Shown piece by piece: positions 57,589-64,000 of a stretch of 64,000 bases of DNA; position 1 is the first letter of the stretch; each line of letters opens with the position of its first letter. The DNA is from Streptomyces sp. CB01580. Lineage in GTDB: Bacteria; Actinomycetota; Actinomycetes; Streptomycetales; Streptomycetaceae. The position numbers and the translations under genes were made by a program. Below the pieces are notes generated by a model that was not told the origin of the DNA, ran no database searches, and was given only the letters and a program-made list of their open reading frames with translations. The stretch is from the NCBI RefSeq assembly GCF_001905795.1, contig NZ_LIXJ01000009.1, positions 62,001-126,000 of the forward strand, in the 5' to 3' direction.

Positions 57589-58521
57589 TCAGTACGTGGT
57601 CAGCGCGTACCAGTCCGGTGAATCCGGGTCCCCGTACTCATAGTTGAGCTCGATCCGATCCGGGGTACCGCCGACCCGCCACCCGCCGGTTGCGTCGTAG
57701 TCCGGACAGCCACCGATGTGGAGCCGCACGCGCTGCCCCCAGGTCGTGGAGTCACCGGCTTCGTAGCTCCATGTGCCCCGCCCCGAGCAACGGTGCTTCG
57801 CGGGGGCCGACTTCGCCGGGTCCGGCCACGCCTCCTCGGGGTCGGTCAGCGCGTCGGCGTGTGCCGTGCCGTCGGCGGCCAGGCGCAACGTGCCGCCCCC
57901 GCCGTCGGTCCATGTTCCGGCCAGTTGGGCGGCGTCGACCTTCGGCGGGCGGTACTCCGTGACCAGTCCGGTGCCGTACAGCCCCGCGCCGACTCCGTAC
58001 ACGGCCACGACGGCCACCACGCACCAGCCGAGCACGCCCCGCAACCGACGGCGCCGCAGCACGACCTCGCGGGCCACGAGTGCGGTGACCGTCAGTAGCG
58101 CCGCGCCCGCCGGCCAGCACAGGAGCAGTGGGCCCGGGGCCAGGTGCAGGGCGATACCGGCTACGGCGGTGCCCACCGCGGCCGGGACCAGCGCGGCCAC
58201 CGGGACCCACCACCACACCTCGCGGCCGGTGAACCGGACGCTCGCCCAACGCGCCGCCGCAACGGTCGGAAGCACCACCAGCAGGCTCGCCACCAGGAAG
58301 AACGGGGCGCCGCAGAGCAGGAACGGCATCATCAGCAGCACGATCGCGGGGTCGTCCGGCGGGGCGGGTGCCGGGAAGGCGAGCTCCACGAAACCCGCGA
58401 TCTCCACGGCCACCATGACCATCACGAGCTGGGCGATCACGCTCGCCCCGATCGGCCGACCGCTCCACATCGTCCATGCCGTAGCGGCCTGCCTCGTGCC
58501 TCCCGCGATACGCGTCGACAC
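57589..58521 (-). CDS. Membrane protein with C-terminal extracytoplasmic domain
   Basis: 310 residues: six or so hydrophobic helices in the first 185 residues (SVIAQLVMVMVAVEIAGFVELAF, IVLLMMPFLLCGAPFFLVASLLVVLPTVAA, WWWVPVAALVPAAVGTAVAG), then an extracytoplasmic beta domain (approx. 195-310: LAGTWTDGGGGTLRLAADGTAHA ... CSGRGTWSYE ... CPDY) with two Cys, of the kind that detects ligands or damage. A strong GGAGGGGG precedes GTG 58521. The function is unknown. Confidence 0.8.
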   Translation of the reverse strand: MSTRIAGGTRQAATAWTMWSGRPIGASVIAQLVMVMVAVEIAGFVELAFPAPAPPDDPAIVLLMMPFLLCGAPFFLVASLLVVLPTVAAARWASVRFTGREVWWWVPVAALVPAAVGTAVAGIALHLAPGPLLLCWPAGAALLTVTALVAREVVLRRRRLRGVLGWCVVAVVAVYGVGAGLYGTGLVTEYRPPKVDAAQLAGTWTDGGGGTLRLAADGTAHADALTDPEEAWPDPAKSAPAKHRCSGRGTWSYEAGDSTTWGQRVRLHIGGCPDYDATGGWRVGGTPDRIELNYEYGDPDSPDWYALTTY

Positions 58522-58685
58522 GCGTTCCCCCTCCCCGGGCGCCCGTGCCGCCGTACTCGCCCCCCGGCCACTCCCCAGGCGGGACGGAACCGGCTCCGGG
58601 CGCGGCTTGAAGCTTCTCCGAAGCGTCTCCGGAACGAGAGTAGTCCTGCCGTCCCGCCCGGATTCGTCGCCCCGACTCTTCCGAT

Positions 58686-58700
58686 CTGACGGCTCGTCAG
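58686..58700. promoter_or_regulatory. Regulon operator site G (CTGACG-GCT-CGTCAG)
   Basis: Perfect palindrome CTGACGGCTCGTCAG, 16 bp before the flavin-reductase ATG. Confidence 0.82.
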
Positions 58701-58716
58701 TTTCAATGGCAGTGTG

Positions 58717-59376
58717 ATGGGACACGCAGGAATGGCCGCCACCGCCGTCCGGTACCTCAGGTCCGTCGGCGCCCCCACCAGTACCGGGCCGGCGCCGGTC
58801 GATCCGCTGCCGCGCCCGGATCTGCGGGCTGTCACGGAGGACGAACGGGCCCCCGTCGACCCGGCGGAATTCCGCCGGGTGCTGGGTCACTTCGCCAGCG
58901 GGGTCACCCTCGTCACCGCGCACGACCCGGGCGACGGCGACGGCGCCCCGGGGAGTGCCGCGGGCTTCGCGTGCCAGTCGTTCGCGTCGCTCTCCCTCGA
59001 CCCGCCGCTGGTCGCGTTCATGGTGGCCCGTACGTCGACGACCTGGCCGCGCATCGCCCGCGCCGGGGCCTTCTGCGTCAACGTGCTCGGGGCGAGTCAG
59101 GAGGCGTTGTGCCGGAGCTTCGCGGTGAGCGGGGCCGACAAGTTCGCGGGGGTGGCGTACGAGGCGGCCCCGGTGACCGGTTCGCCGCTGCTGGACGGCG
59201 TACCGGCCTGGATCGACTGCCGCATCCACGCCGTCCACACCGGGGGCGACCATCTGATCGTGGTGGGCCGGGTGGAGGCCCTGGGTGCCTCGGGAACACC
59301 GAACTCAGCGGACGCGGACGGTCCGCTGTTGTTCCACCGGGGGCGGTTCGGGCGGTTCGAGTCGTTCAGCCGGTGA
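58717..59376 (+). CDS. Flavin reductase (HpaC/HsaB-like) domain protein
   Basis: 219 residues with a flavin-reductase split barrel (approx. 50-215): DPAEFRRVLGHFASGVTLVTAHDP, ACQSFASLSLDPPLVAFMVARTSTTWPRI, FCVNVLGASQEALCRSFA and GRVEALG. It supplies reduced flavin to two-component monooxygenases, e.g. HsaB for steroid ring hydroxylation. No large oxygenase partner lies adjacent, so it may act with a distant one or reduce flavin for other steps. GTG 58714 and ATG 58717 are both possible. Site G lies 16 bp upstream. Confidence 0.9.
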   Translation: MGHAGMAATAVRYLRSVGAPTSTGPAPVDPLPRPDLRAVTEDERAPVDPAEFRRVLGHFASGVTLVTAHDPGDGDGAPGSAAGFACQSFASLSLDPPLVAFMVARTSTTWPRIARAGAFCVNVLGASQEALCRSFAVSGADKFAGVAYEAAPVTGSPLLDGVPAWIDCRIHAVHTGGDHLIVVGRVEALGASGTPNSADADGPLLFHRGRFGRFESFSR

Positions 59377-59412
59377 CCGGTTCTCCGGCCGCTCGTAGGC
59401 GTGCCTACAGGC

Positions 59413-59853
59413 TCAGGCAAGAGCGGGATCGCCGAGGTCGAGGGTCAGGCAGTTCCCCCAGTCGTTGGTGAAGACGGCGGTCGATCCCTCGTGGCGCACC
59501 CCCACGAAGGGGTTGGAGTTCCACATCATGGCCACCCACCGCAGGGAGTGGTCGCTGCCGAGACGGGCGAGGTACCCGACGTTTCCCATCCCGCTCCCGC
59601 CGCCGCACATCCATCCCGTTCCGTCCGGCAGCGGGCTCTCGAAGTGGGGGTCCACCTCGGTGGTGCCGCTCTCCTCGATGAGCCGGGCCACGTCGACCGG
59701 CCCTCCGAGGCGGAAGGGGATCGGTTGGCCGGCGTCCGGGTGGTAGGCCCCGGGCCCCTCCACATGCACCTCCAGGCCGGTGTCGTCCGGCCGGTACAGC
59801 GCGTCGCCGTACGGCATCTCTCCGGCCGCCCACAGCCGCACGACCATTCCCAC
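59413..59853 (-). CDS. Hypothetical protein, immunity-like fold possible
   Basis: 146 residues (MVVRLWAAGEMPYGDALYRP, GGGSGMGNVGYLARL, STAVFTNDWGNCLTLDLG). No signal peptide or membrane segment. Acidic small domains of this appearance often belong to orphan immunity proteins of polymorphic toxins, but I see no adjacent toxin and cannot name the family. GAGGTGGGG lies before GTG 59853; ATG 59847 is an alternative. Confidence 0.6.
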   Translation of the reverse strand: MGMVVRLWAAGEMPYGDALYRPDDTGLEVHVEGPGAYHPDAGQPIPFRLGGPVDVARLIEESGTTEVDPHFESPLPDGTGWMCGGGSGMGNVGYLARLGSDHSLRWVAMMWNSNPFVGVRHEGSTAVFTNDWGNCLTLDLGDPALA

Positions 59854-59975
59854 AGCCCCACCTCGCCGATGTCGTGGTCCCGTGCGCACGGCAAGGAGTC
59901 CGTTGCGACCCCCGACGGCGCGTCGAGTGCCCGAGCCTGGTGCTCCGGCCACCTGCCGATCATCCCTCGTACGGT

Positions 59976-61361
59976 TCAGCCGGCGACCGCGCCCCCACCC
60001 GCCCCCGACGGCTCGCGGCGGCGCCGGATGACCAGGGCCATCAGGGCCGCCATCGCGCACAGCGCCCCCGACGCGTACCAGACCACGTCGTACGAGCCGA
60101 ACACGTCGCGCGCCACGCCGCCCAGGAACGCCACCACCGCCGCGCCCACCTGGTGGGAGGCGAGGACCCAGCCGAAGACGATGGCGCTGTCCTCCCCGTA
60201 CTGCTCGCGGCACAGGGCGAGCGTCGGCGGGACGGTGGCGACCCAGTCCAGACCGTAGAAGACGATGAAGAAGATCATGGGCGGGTGCACCTCCGGCGCC
60301 ATCAGCATCGGCAGGAAGAGCAGCGAGACGCCGCGCAGCGCGTAGTAGACGGCGAGGAGGCGGCGGGCGTCGAAGCGGTCGGTGAGCCAGCCGGAGAAGA
60401 CCGTGCCGATGACGTCGAAGACCCCGATGACGGCGAGCAGCGAGGCCGCGGCGGTGATGGGCATGCCGTGGTCGTGGGCCGAGGGCACGAAGTGCGTGCG
60501 GATCAGGCCGTTGGTCGAGGCCCCGCAGATCGCGAACGTACCGGCGAGCAGCCAGAACGGGCCGGTGCGCGCCGCGTCGAACAGCACGCGCAGCGTTCGC
60601 CGCGCCGCCCCGCGCGCGGGCGCGGGCTTGGGTGTGTACGCGCCGCCGTACGGGGCGAGGCCCGCGTCGGCCGGATGGTCGTGCAGCAGGAGCCAGACGA
60701 ACGGGACGACGACCAGGGCGGCGAGCGCCACGGTCACCGAGGCGGGGCGCCAGCCGTGCTCGGCGACGATCCAGGCGCACAGCGGCAGGAAGATCAGCTG
60801 ACCGGAGGCGCCCGCCGCGGTGAGGATGCCGGTGACCAGGCCGCGCCGGGCGACGAACCACCGGTTGGTGACGGTCGCGGAGAACGCCAGCGCCATCGAG
60901 CCGGTGCCGAGGCCGACGAGCAGCCCCCAGTAGATCATCAGTTGCCAGGAGGCGGTCATCCAGACGCTGGCCAGTGCCCCGGCCGCCACCGCGCCGAGCG
61001 CGACGACGACCACCCTGCGGATGCCGAAACGGTCCATCATCGCGGCGGCGAACGGTGCCGTGAGCCCGTACAGCGCCATGTCGATGGAGACGGCGAGCCC
61101 GATCTCCCCGCGCGACCAGCCGAACTCCGTGTGGAGCGGGTCGATGAGGAGACCGGGGAGGGAGTTGAAGGCGGCTCCGCCGATGATCGTCACGAAGGTG
61201 ACGGCGGCGACGATCCAGGCGCGATGGACACGGCGGACGCGGCGAGCGCGTGAGCGAGTGGTGGGGTCGGCGCCTGGCGGGGAAGGACGCCCGGTGGTCG
61301 TGGGGTCGGGCTCGCGGCCGTCGCCCCCGGCCTCGGTGGTGCTGTCGGTCGTCTGGGTCAC
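59976..61361 (-). CDS. MFS transporter (monocarboxylate/OFA-like)
   Basis: 461 residues with 12 predicted helices. After a 45-residue charged N-tail, helix 1 is AWIVAAVTFVTIIGGAAFNSLPGLLIDPLHTEFGWSRGEI, a pattern typical of OFA/MCT-like carriers; the A-motif region reads DRFGIRRVVVV and the loop after TM6 is long. Likely substrates are carboxylates or metabolites, direction unknown. GTG 61361 is taken as the start, with no strong Shine-Dalgarno; the frame extends to 61610. Confidence 0.85.
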   Translation of the reverse strand: MTQTTDSTTEAGGDGREPDPTTTGRPSPPGADPTTRSRARRVRRVHRAWIVAAVTFVTIIGGAAFNSLPGLLIDPLHTEFGWSRGEIGLAVSIDMALYGLTAPFAAAMMDRFGIRRVVVVALGAVAAGALASVWMTASWQLMIYWGLLVGLGTGSMALAFSATVTNRWFVARRGLVTGILTAAGASGQLIFLPLCAWIVAEHGWRPASVTVALAALVVVPFVWLLLHDHPADAGLAPYGGAYTPKPAPARGAARRTLRVLFDAARTGPFWLLAGTFAICGASTNGLIRTHFVPSAHDHGMPITAAASLLAVIGVFDVIGTVFSGWLTDRFDARRLLAVYYALRGVSLLFLPMLMAPEVHPPMIFFIVFYGLDWVATVPPTLALCREQYGEDSAIVFGWVLASHQVGAAVVAFLGGVARDVFGSYDVVWYASGALCAMAALMALVIRRRREPSGAGGGAVAG

Positions 61362-61677
61362 ATTCGTCAGGATCGGGGCCGCCTCCCGGGCCGGGCCACT
61401 GGCCGGAGGGACATCGTTCGAAAGGATCGGGCCATGCCGCGCTCCACACCGGCCGCATGCCTCTCCCGCCGGACTCCGCTCCGCCCACCCATCAGCCGCC
61501 GCCTCGTGAACGCTCCGGGGCCGCTGCCGCTCCCGGCGCCAGCGGAACCCGGCGGGCCCACCCGTGCGTAGGATCACTGGGCCGTGGCTTCGAACTGCCG
61601 TCCGCCACACCCTCGAAGGCGCATGCGTCAGTTCCGCCGAGGCTCGTCAGTCATGCCCACAGGGGAAGGGAACCGTC
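61362..61677. other. Divergent intergenic region between MFS and small membrane protein genes
   Basis: 316 bp. Open frames read through it on both strands but lack start signals. A promoter for each flanking gene is expected; nothing else is recognised. Confidence 0.4.
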
Positions 61678-62073
61678 ATGCACTGGGCCGTCCGCCAGGA
61701 CTTCGACCGCCGCTCCGGGACGCTCATCGGCTGGGGCCTGGGTCTGCTGGCCGTCGCGACCGGGCTGTTGATCTGGCTGGGCTATCTGCTGCTGGCCCCC
61801 TACACCGTGCACAGCCGTACGGGCACCCTGGAATGCGATTCCCCGGTCGCGGACTCCTCCTTCCAGAACACCTCATCGCGGTGCGGTCCCGAGCGCGACT
61901 GGCCCGAACTGATGCTCATCTTCGCGCTGTCCGTGCCTCCGGCCGTCGCGGGTACGGCGCTCTGTGTCAGCGGCAGCACCCGCAGGCAGACCACCGCGCA
62001 CATTTTCGAGGTCATCGAGATGCAGAAGTCCGAGGAGCGCCTCCGTGCCAAGCAGGACGCGCAGGGTCGATAG
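61678..62073 (+). CDS. Small membrane protein with two helices
   Basis: 131 residues: helices at approx. 16-40 (LIGWGLGLLAVATGLLIWLGYLL) and 78-95 (LMLIFALSVPPAVAGTALCV), with a short extracytoplasmic loop holding two Cys (CDSPVADSSFQNTSSRC) and a charged C-tail. GGGGAAGGG precedes ATG 61678. The family is unknown to me; it converges with the DUF2809 gene. Confidence 0.75.
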   Translation: MHWAVRQDFDRRSGTLIGWGLGLLAVATGLLIWLGYLLLAPYTVHSRTGTLECDSPVADSSFQNTSSRCGPERDWPELMLIFALSVPPAVAGTALCVSGSTRRQTTAHIFEVIEMQKSEERLRAKQDAQGR

Positions 62074-62101
62074 AAGAAACGGGGCGGGCGGAACGCACGG
62101 A

Positions 62102-62521
62102 TCAGGCCGAGCGGGCGGAACGCGCCGAGCGCGCAAGGCGATCGACCGACGCCGCCACGGCCCAGGCGGCCCCGGCGCCGACCGCGTACCAGACCAGATC
62201 CGGCGCGTTGAAGGTGGATCCGAGCACCAGACGTGCCACCGCGCTGCGCCGGGAGAGGTCCGCGGGAAGCCCGGTCAGTTGCAGCAGTTCGACCGCCCAG
62301 CTCACCGCGAGCCCGATGCCGGCCGCGGCGAGGGGCCGGGTGCGGGGCGCGCCCACGAGTACCAAGGTGCAGATCAGGACGGTGTAGAGCGCGTCCCCGG
62401 CGTACTTGGCGATGTCGCCCTCGGCCACCGCCCCGACCCCGAGCCCGGCGGCGACGGTCAGCACCGCCGCGCCCGCCGCCATCACCCGCGACACCATCGA
62501 CATCGTCCGTACCGCCCCCAT
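62102..62521 (-). CDS. DUF2809-family membrane protein
   Basis: 139 residues with four hydrophobic helices and the DUF2809 signature DIAKYAGDALYTVLICTLVLV, then LAVSWAVELLQLTG and DLVWYAVGAGAAW. The family resembles VanZ-like small membrane proteins; its function is unknown. GGAGCGG precedes ATG 62521. Confidence 0.82.
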   Translation of the reverse strand: MGAVRTMSMVSRVMAAGAAVLTVAAGLGVGAVAEGDIAKYAGDALYTVLICTLVLVGAPRTRPLAAAGIGLAVSWAVELLQLTGLPADLSRRSAVARLVLGSTFNAPDLVWYAVGAGAAWAVAASVDRLARSARSARSA

Positions 62522-62614
62522 CCGATCCGCTCCATCCTCGCCCGATCCGCTCGGGCCGCCGAATCGGCCGGGTCGGCAGCCGGGCCGAGGGACGAACCGG
62601 ACGGCACACTCGCG

Positions 62615-62668
62615 GACACCTCGGACACCTCGGACGTCTCAGACGCCTCGGACGCCTCGGACACCGAA
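62615..62668. repeat. 9-bp tandem repeat (GACGCCTCG-type), six copies
   Basis: Six head-to-tail 9-mers (GACACCTCG, GACACCTCG, GACGTCTCA, GACGCCTCG, GACGCCTCG, and a degenerate last one). Both strands remain open, but no gene with a start signal includes them. Confidence 0.7.
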
Positions 62669-62783
62669 GGCACCTCGGCGGGAGCGCTCGGACGACCCGC
62701 GGCAGGCTTGAACGGATGACCCGCGGCGGGAATGCGCGGGCGACCCGCCGACTTTGCCTTCACGGGAGTGACATGCATCAACT

Positions 62784-62799
62784 TGTGGTCTATACCAGC
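62784..62799. promoter_or_regulatory. DasR-like dre site upstream of the GlxA regulator
   Basis: TGTGGTCTATACCAGC agrees with the dre consensus A(C/G)TGGTCTAGACCA(C/G)T at nearly all core positions (TGGTCTAxACCA exact). DasR is the GlcNAc-responsive GntR/HutC repressor of Streptomyces. The site ends 22 bp before the start codon. Confidence 0.65.
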
Positions 62800-62821
62800 T
62801 AGAGTCGAAGGGAGTCCGTCC

Positions 62822-63811
62822 ATGCCGCACCGAGTCGTCGTCCTGGCCCTCGACGGGCTGCTCCCCTTCGAGCTGGGCATCCCGCAAAGGATCTTCGGTC
62901 GCTCGATCGGTTCCGAGCCGCTCGACAAGGGCCGCAAGCTCTACGAAGTCGTGACCTGTTCCGTCCGCCCGCCGGGCCCGGTCCGTACGGACGCGGACTT
63001 CACGATCACCGTCGAACGCGGCCCCGAGACCCTGGCCACGGCCGACACGGTGGTGATCCCGGCCAGTTACGAGCTGGGCCCCGTGTACACACAGGGCAGG
63101 CTCACCGACGAACTGGCCGCCGCGTTCGCGTACATCAGGCCGGGCACGCGGATGGTCTCGATCTGTACGGGCAGTTACGTGCTGGCGGCGGCCGGATACC
63201 TGGACGGGCGGCCGGCCACCACCCACTGGTCCTCCGCCGACCACTTCCAGCGGCTGTTCCCGGACGTCCGGGTCGACCCGGACGTCCTGTTCATCGACGA
63301 CGGGGACGTTCTGACCTCCGCCGGGGTCGCCGCCGGGATCGACCTGTGCCTGCACATCGTGCGCCGCGACCACGGCACCGCCGTCGCCAACGACGTCGCC
63401 CGCCGTACCGTCGTACCACCGCACCGGGACGGCGGGCAGGCGCAGTACATCCAACGGCCCGTGCCGGAGGCGCGGCTGGCGACCACCACCACCGCCCGCG
63501 CCTGGGCACTCGGCCGGCTGGAGCACCCGATCCAGCTCCGCGACATGGCGCGGCAGGAGTCGATGAGCGTGCGGACGTTCACCCGCCGCTTCCGGGAGGA
63601 GGTCGGGGTCAGCCCCGTGCAGTGGCTGACCCGTCAACGGGTCGAGCGCGCACGACAGTTGCTGGAGTCGACGGATCTGTCGATCGACCAGGTGGCGCGC
63701 GACGCGGGCTTCGGCACGGCCACCTCGCTGCGACAGCACCTCCAGGCGGTACTGGGGGTCTCCCCCAGCGCGTACCGGCGCACGTTCCGGGACCGGGCCG
63801 CACGGGACTGA
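62822..63811 (+). CDS. GlxA-type regulator (DJ-1/PfpI domain plus AraC HTH)
   Basis: 329 residues: an N-terminal DJ-1/PfpI-like amidotransferase domain (approx. 3-195; VVLALDGLLPFELGIPQRIFG, VSICTGSYVLAAAGYLDGR with a CTG nucleophile-like elbow) and a C-terminal AraC double HTH (approx. 225-325: MARQESMSVRTFTRRFREEVGVSPVQWL, DLSIDQVARDAGFGTATSLRQHL). AGGGAG precedes ATG 62822. Related proteins regulate nutrient and secondary metabolism; the upstream dre-like site suggests amino-sugar control. Confidence 0.92.
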   Translation: MPHRVVVLALDGLLPFELGIPQRIFGRSIGSEPLDKGRKLYEVVTCSVRPPGPVRTDADFTITVERGPETLATADTVVIPASYELGPVYTQGRLTDELAAAFAYIRPGTRMVSICTGSYVLAAAGYLDGRPATTHWSSADHFQRLFPDVRVDPDVLFIDDGDVLTSAGVAAGIDLCLHIVRRDHGTAVANDVARRTVVPPHRDGGQAQYIQRPVPEARLATTTTARAWALGRLEHPIQLRDMARQESMSVRTFTRRFREEVGVSPVQWLTRQRVERARQLLESTDLSIDQVARDAGFGTATSLRQHLQAVLGVSPSAYRRTFRDRAARD

Positions 63812-63833
63812 CGGGACTGACGGGACTGACGGG
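63804..63833. repeat. 10-bp tandem repeat at the GlxA 3'-end
   Basis: About three copies of GGGACTGACG overlapping the stop codon of the GlxA gene and running into the spacer. CTGACG here is a repeat unit and not the palindromic operator. Confidence 0.7.
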
Positions 63834-63932
63834 ACCGGCAGAACCGGACCGGACCCAGGCCCGACAGGACCCGGACCCGGAACCGGGCCGCGCGGGACGG
63901 AGCCGAGGTCCGCCTCGTCCGGGCCACCGGGT

Positions 63933-64000
63933 TCAGAAGACCAGCACCCCCCGGGCCACCCGGCCGTGGTGCGCGTCGTCCGCCGCCTTGGCGAAGTCCT
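63933..64000 (-). CDS. 3'-end of a zinc-type alcohol dehydrogenase gene (partial)
   Basis: The minus strand encodes DFAKAADDAHHGRVARGVLVF followed by a stop, the typical C-terminus of medium-chain zinc-dependent alcohol dehydrogenases. The remaining N-terminal part lies beyond the window. Strand and frame are supported; the exact subfamily is not. Confidence 0.75.
   Translation of the reverse strand, partial: DFAKAADDAHHGRVARGVLVF

Noticed and set aside
62615..62668. Coding repeats of a Ser/Asp-rich protein
   Set aside because: The frames covering the repeat have no start signal, no conserved flanks and both strands are open.
63804..63833. CTGACG sequences as regulon operators
   Set aside because: They are units of a 10-bp tandem repeat inside and after the GlxA gene and lack the inverted arm.

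Overview
The window is chromosomal DNA from a high-GC actinomycete, almost certainly a Streptomyces. The evidence is third-position GC bias throughout, many GTG starts, AfsR/SARP and PASTA-less Ser/Thr kinase regulators, WhiJ-type XRE/DUF397 gene sets, a futalosine-route menaquinone set and a Rex-type operator in front of nuo. I see no rRNA, tRNA, CRISPR array or intact transposase.

Layout. 1-2.8 kb: start of the NADH dehydrogenase operon (nuoA-B-C-D, minus strand, nuoD cut by the window edge) with a Rex-like operator. 3.6-10.3 kb: secreted NlpC/P60 hydrolase, acyltransferase-3 membrane protein, YdcF-type membrane protein, an XRE-DUF5753/DUF397 pair and a second WecA/MraY-family sugar-phosphate transferase. 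10.5-19.8 kb: menaquinone block (menJ-like reductase, menG methyltransferase, mqnC, mqnA) with an ArsR-VOC pair, a DUF3152 metallopeptidase-like protein and a Ser/Thr kinase between its members. 20.2-21.5 kb: cold-shock gene and a MerR regulator.

21.8-59.4 kb is the most interesting part. A set of acyl-CoA and oxidoreductive genes is spread over 36 kb on both strands: amidohydrolase, FadD3-like CoA ligase, two Ltp-type thiolase-fold proteins, two DUF35 Zn-ribbon/OB partners, two crotonase-fold enzymes, acyl-CoA dehydrogenase, F420-type Ddn protein, NDP-forming acyl-CoA synthetase, DoxX membrane protein and flavin reductase. Seven of the intergenic regions preceding these genes carry a copy of the palindrome CTGACGnnnCGTCAG (eight copies, some degenerate). 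This suggests one dispersed regulon controlled by a single TetR-type repressor; the TetR gene at 37.3 kb is the obvious but unproven candidate. The enzyme set suggests CoA-dependent breakdown of a branched or cyclic (steroid/terpenoid-like) acid ending in retro-aldol cleavage. A P450-ferredoxin pair in the same area has its own, different palindrome.

Embedded in this region are a SARP/NB-ARC/TPR regulator followed by a tiny gene for an 82-residue peptide with six 12-residue D-S-H-A-S repeats; a 162-bp MITE-like element with 26-bp perfect terminal inverted repeats and TA duplications that abuts the peptide's stop codon; a decayed PIN-domain toxin gene; an AfsK-like PQQ-propeller kinase; and an htpX-pspAB envelope-stress pair.

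54.3-64 kb: an Rpn/PD-(D/E)XK-like protein, a complete WhiJ-type locus (HATPase, XRE, two tandem-duplicated DUF397 genes), membrane proteins, an MFS transporter, a DUF2809 protein, a GlxA/AraC regulator behind a DasR-like dre site, and the 3'-end of a zinc-type alcohol dehydrogenase cut by the edge.
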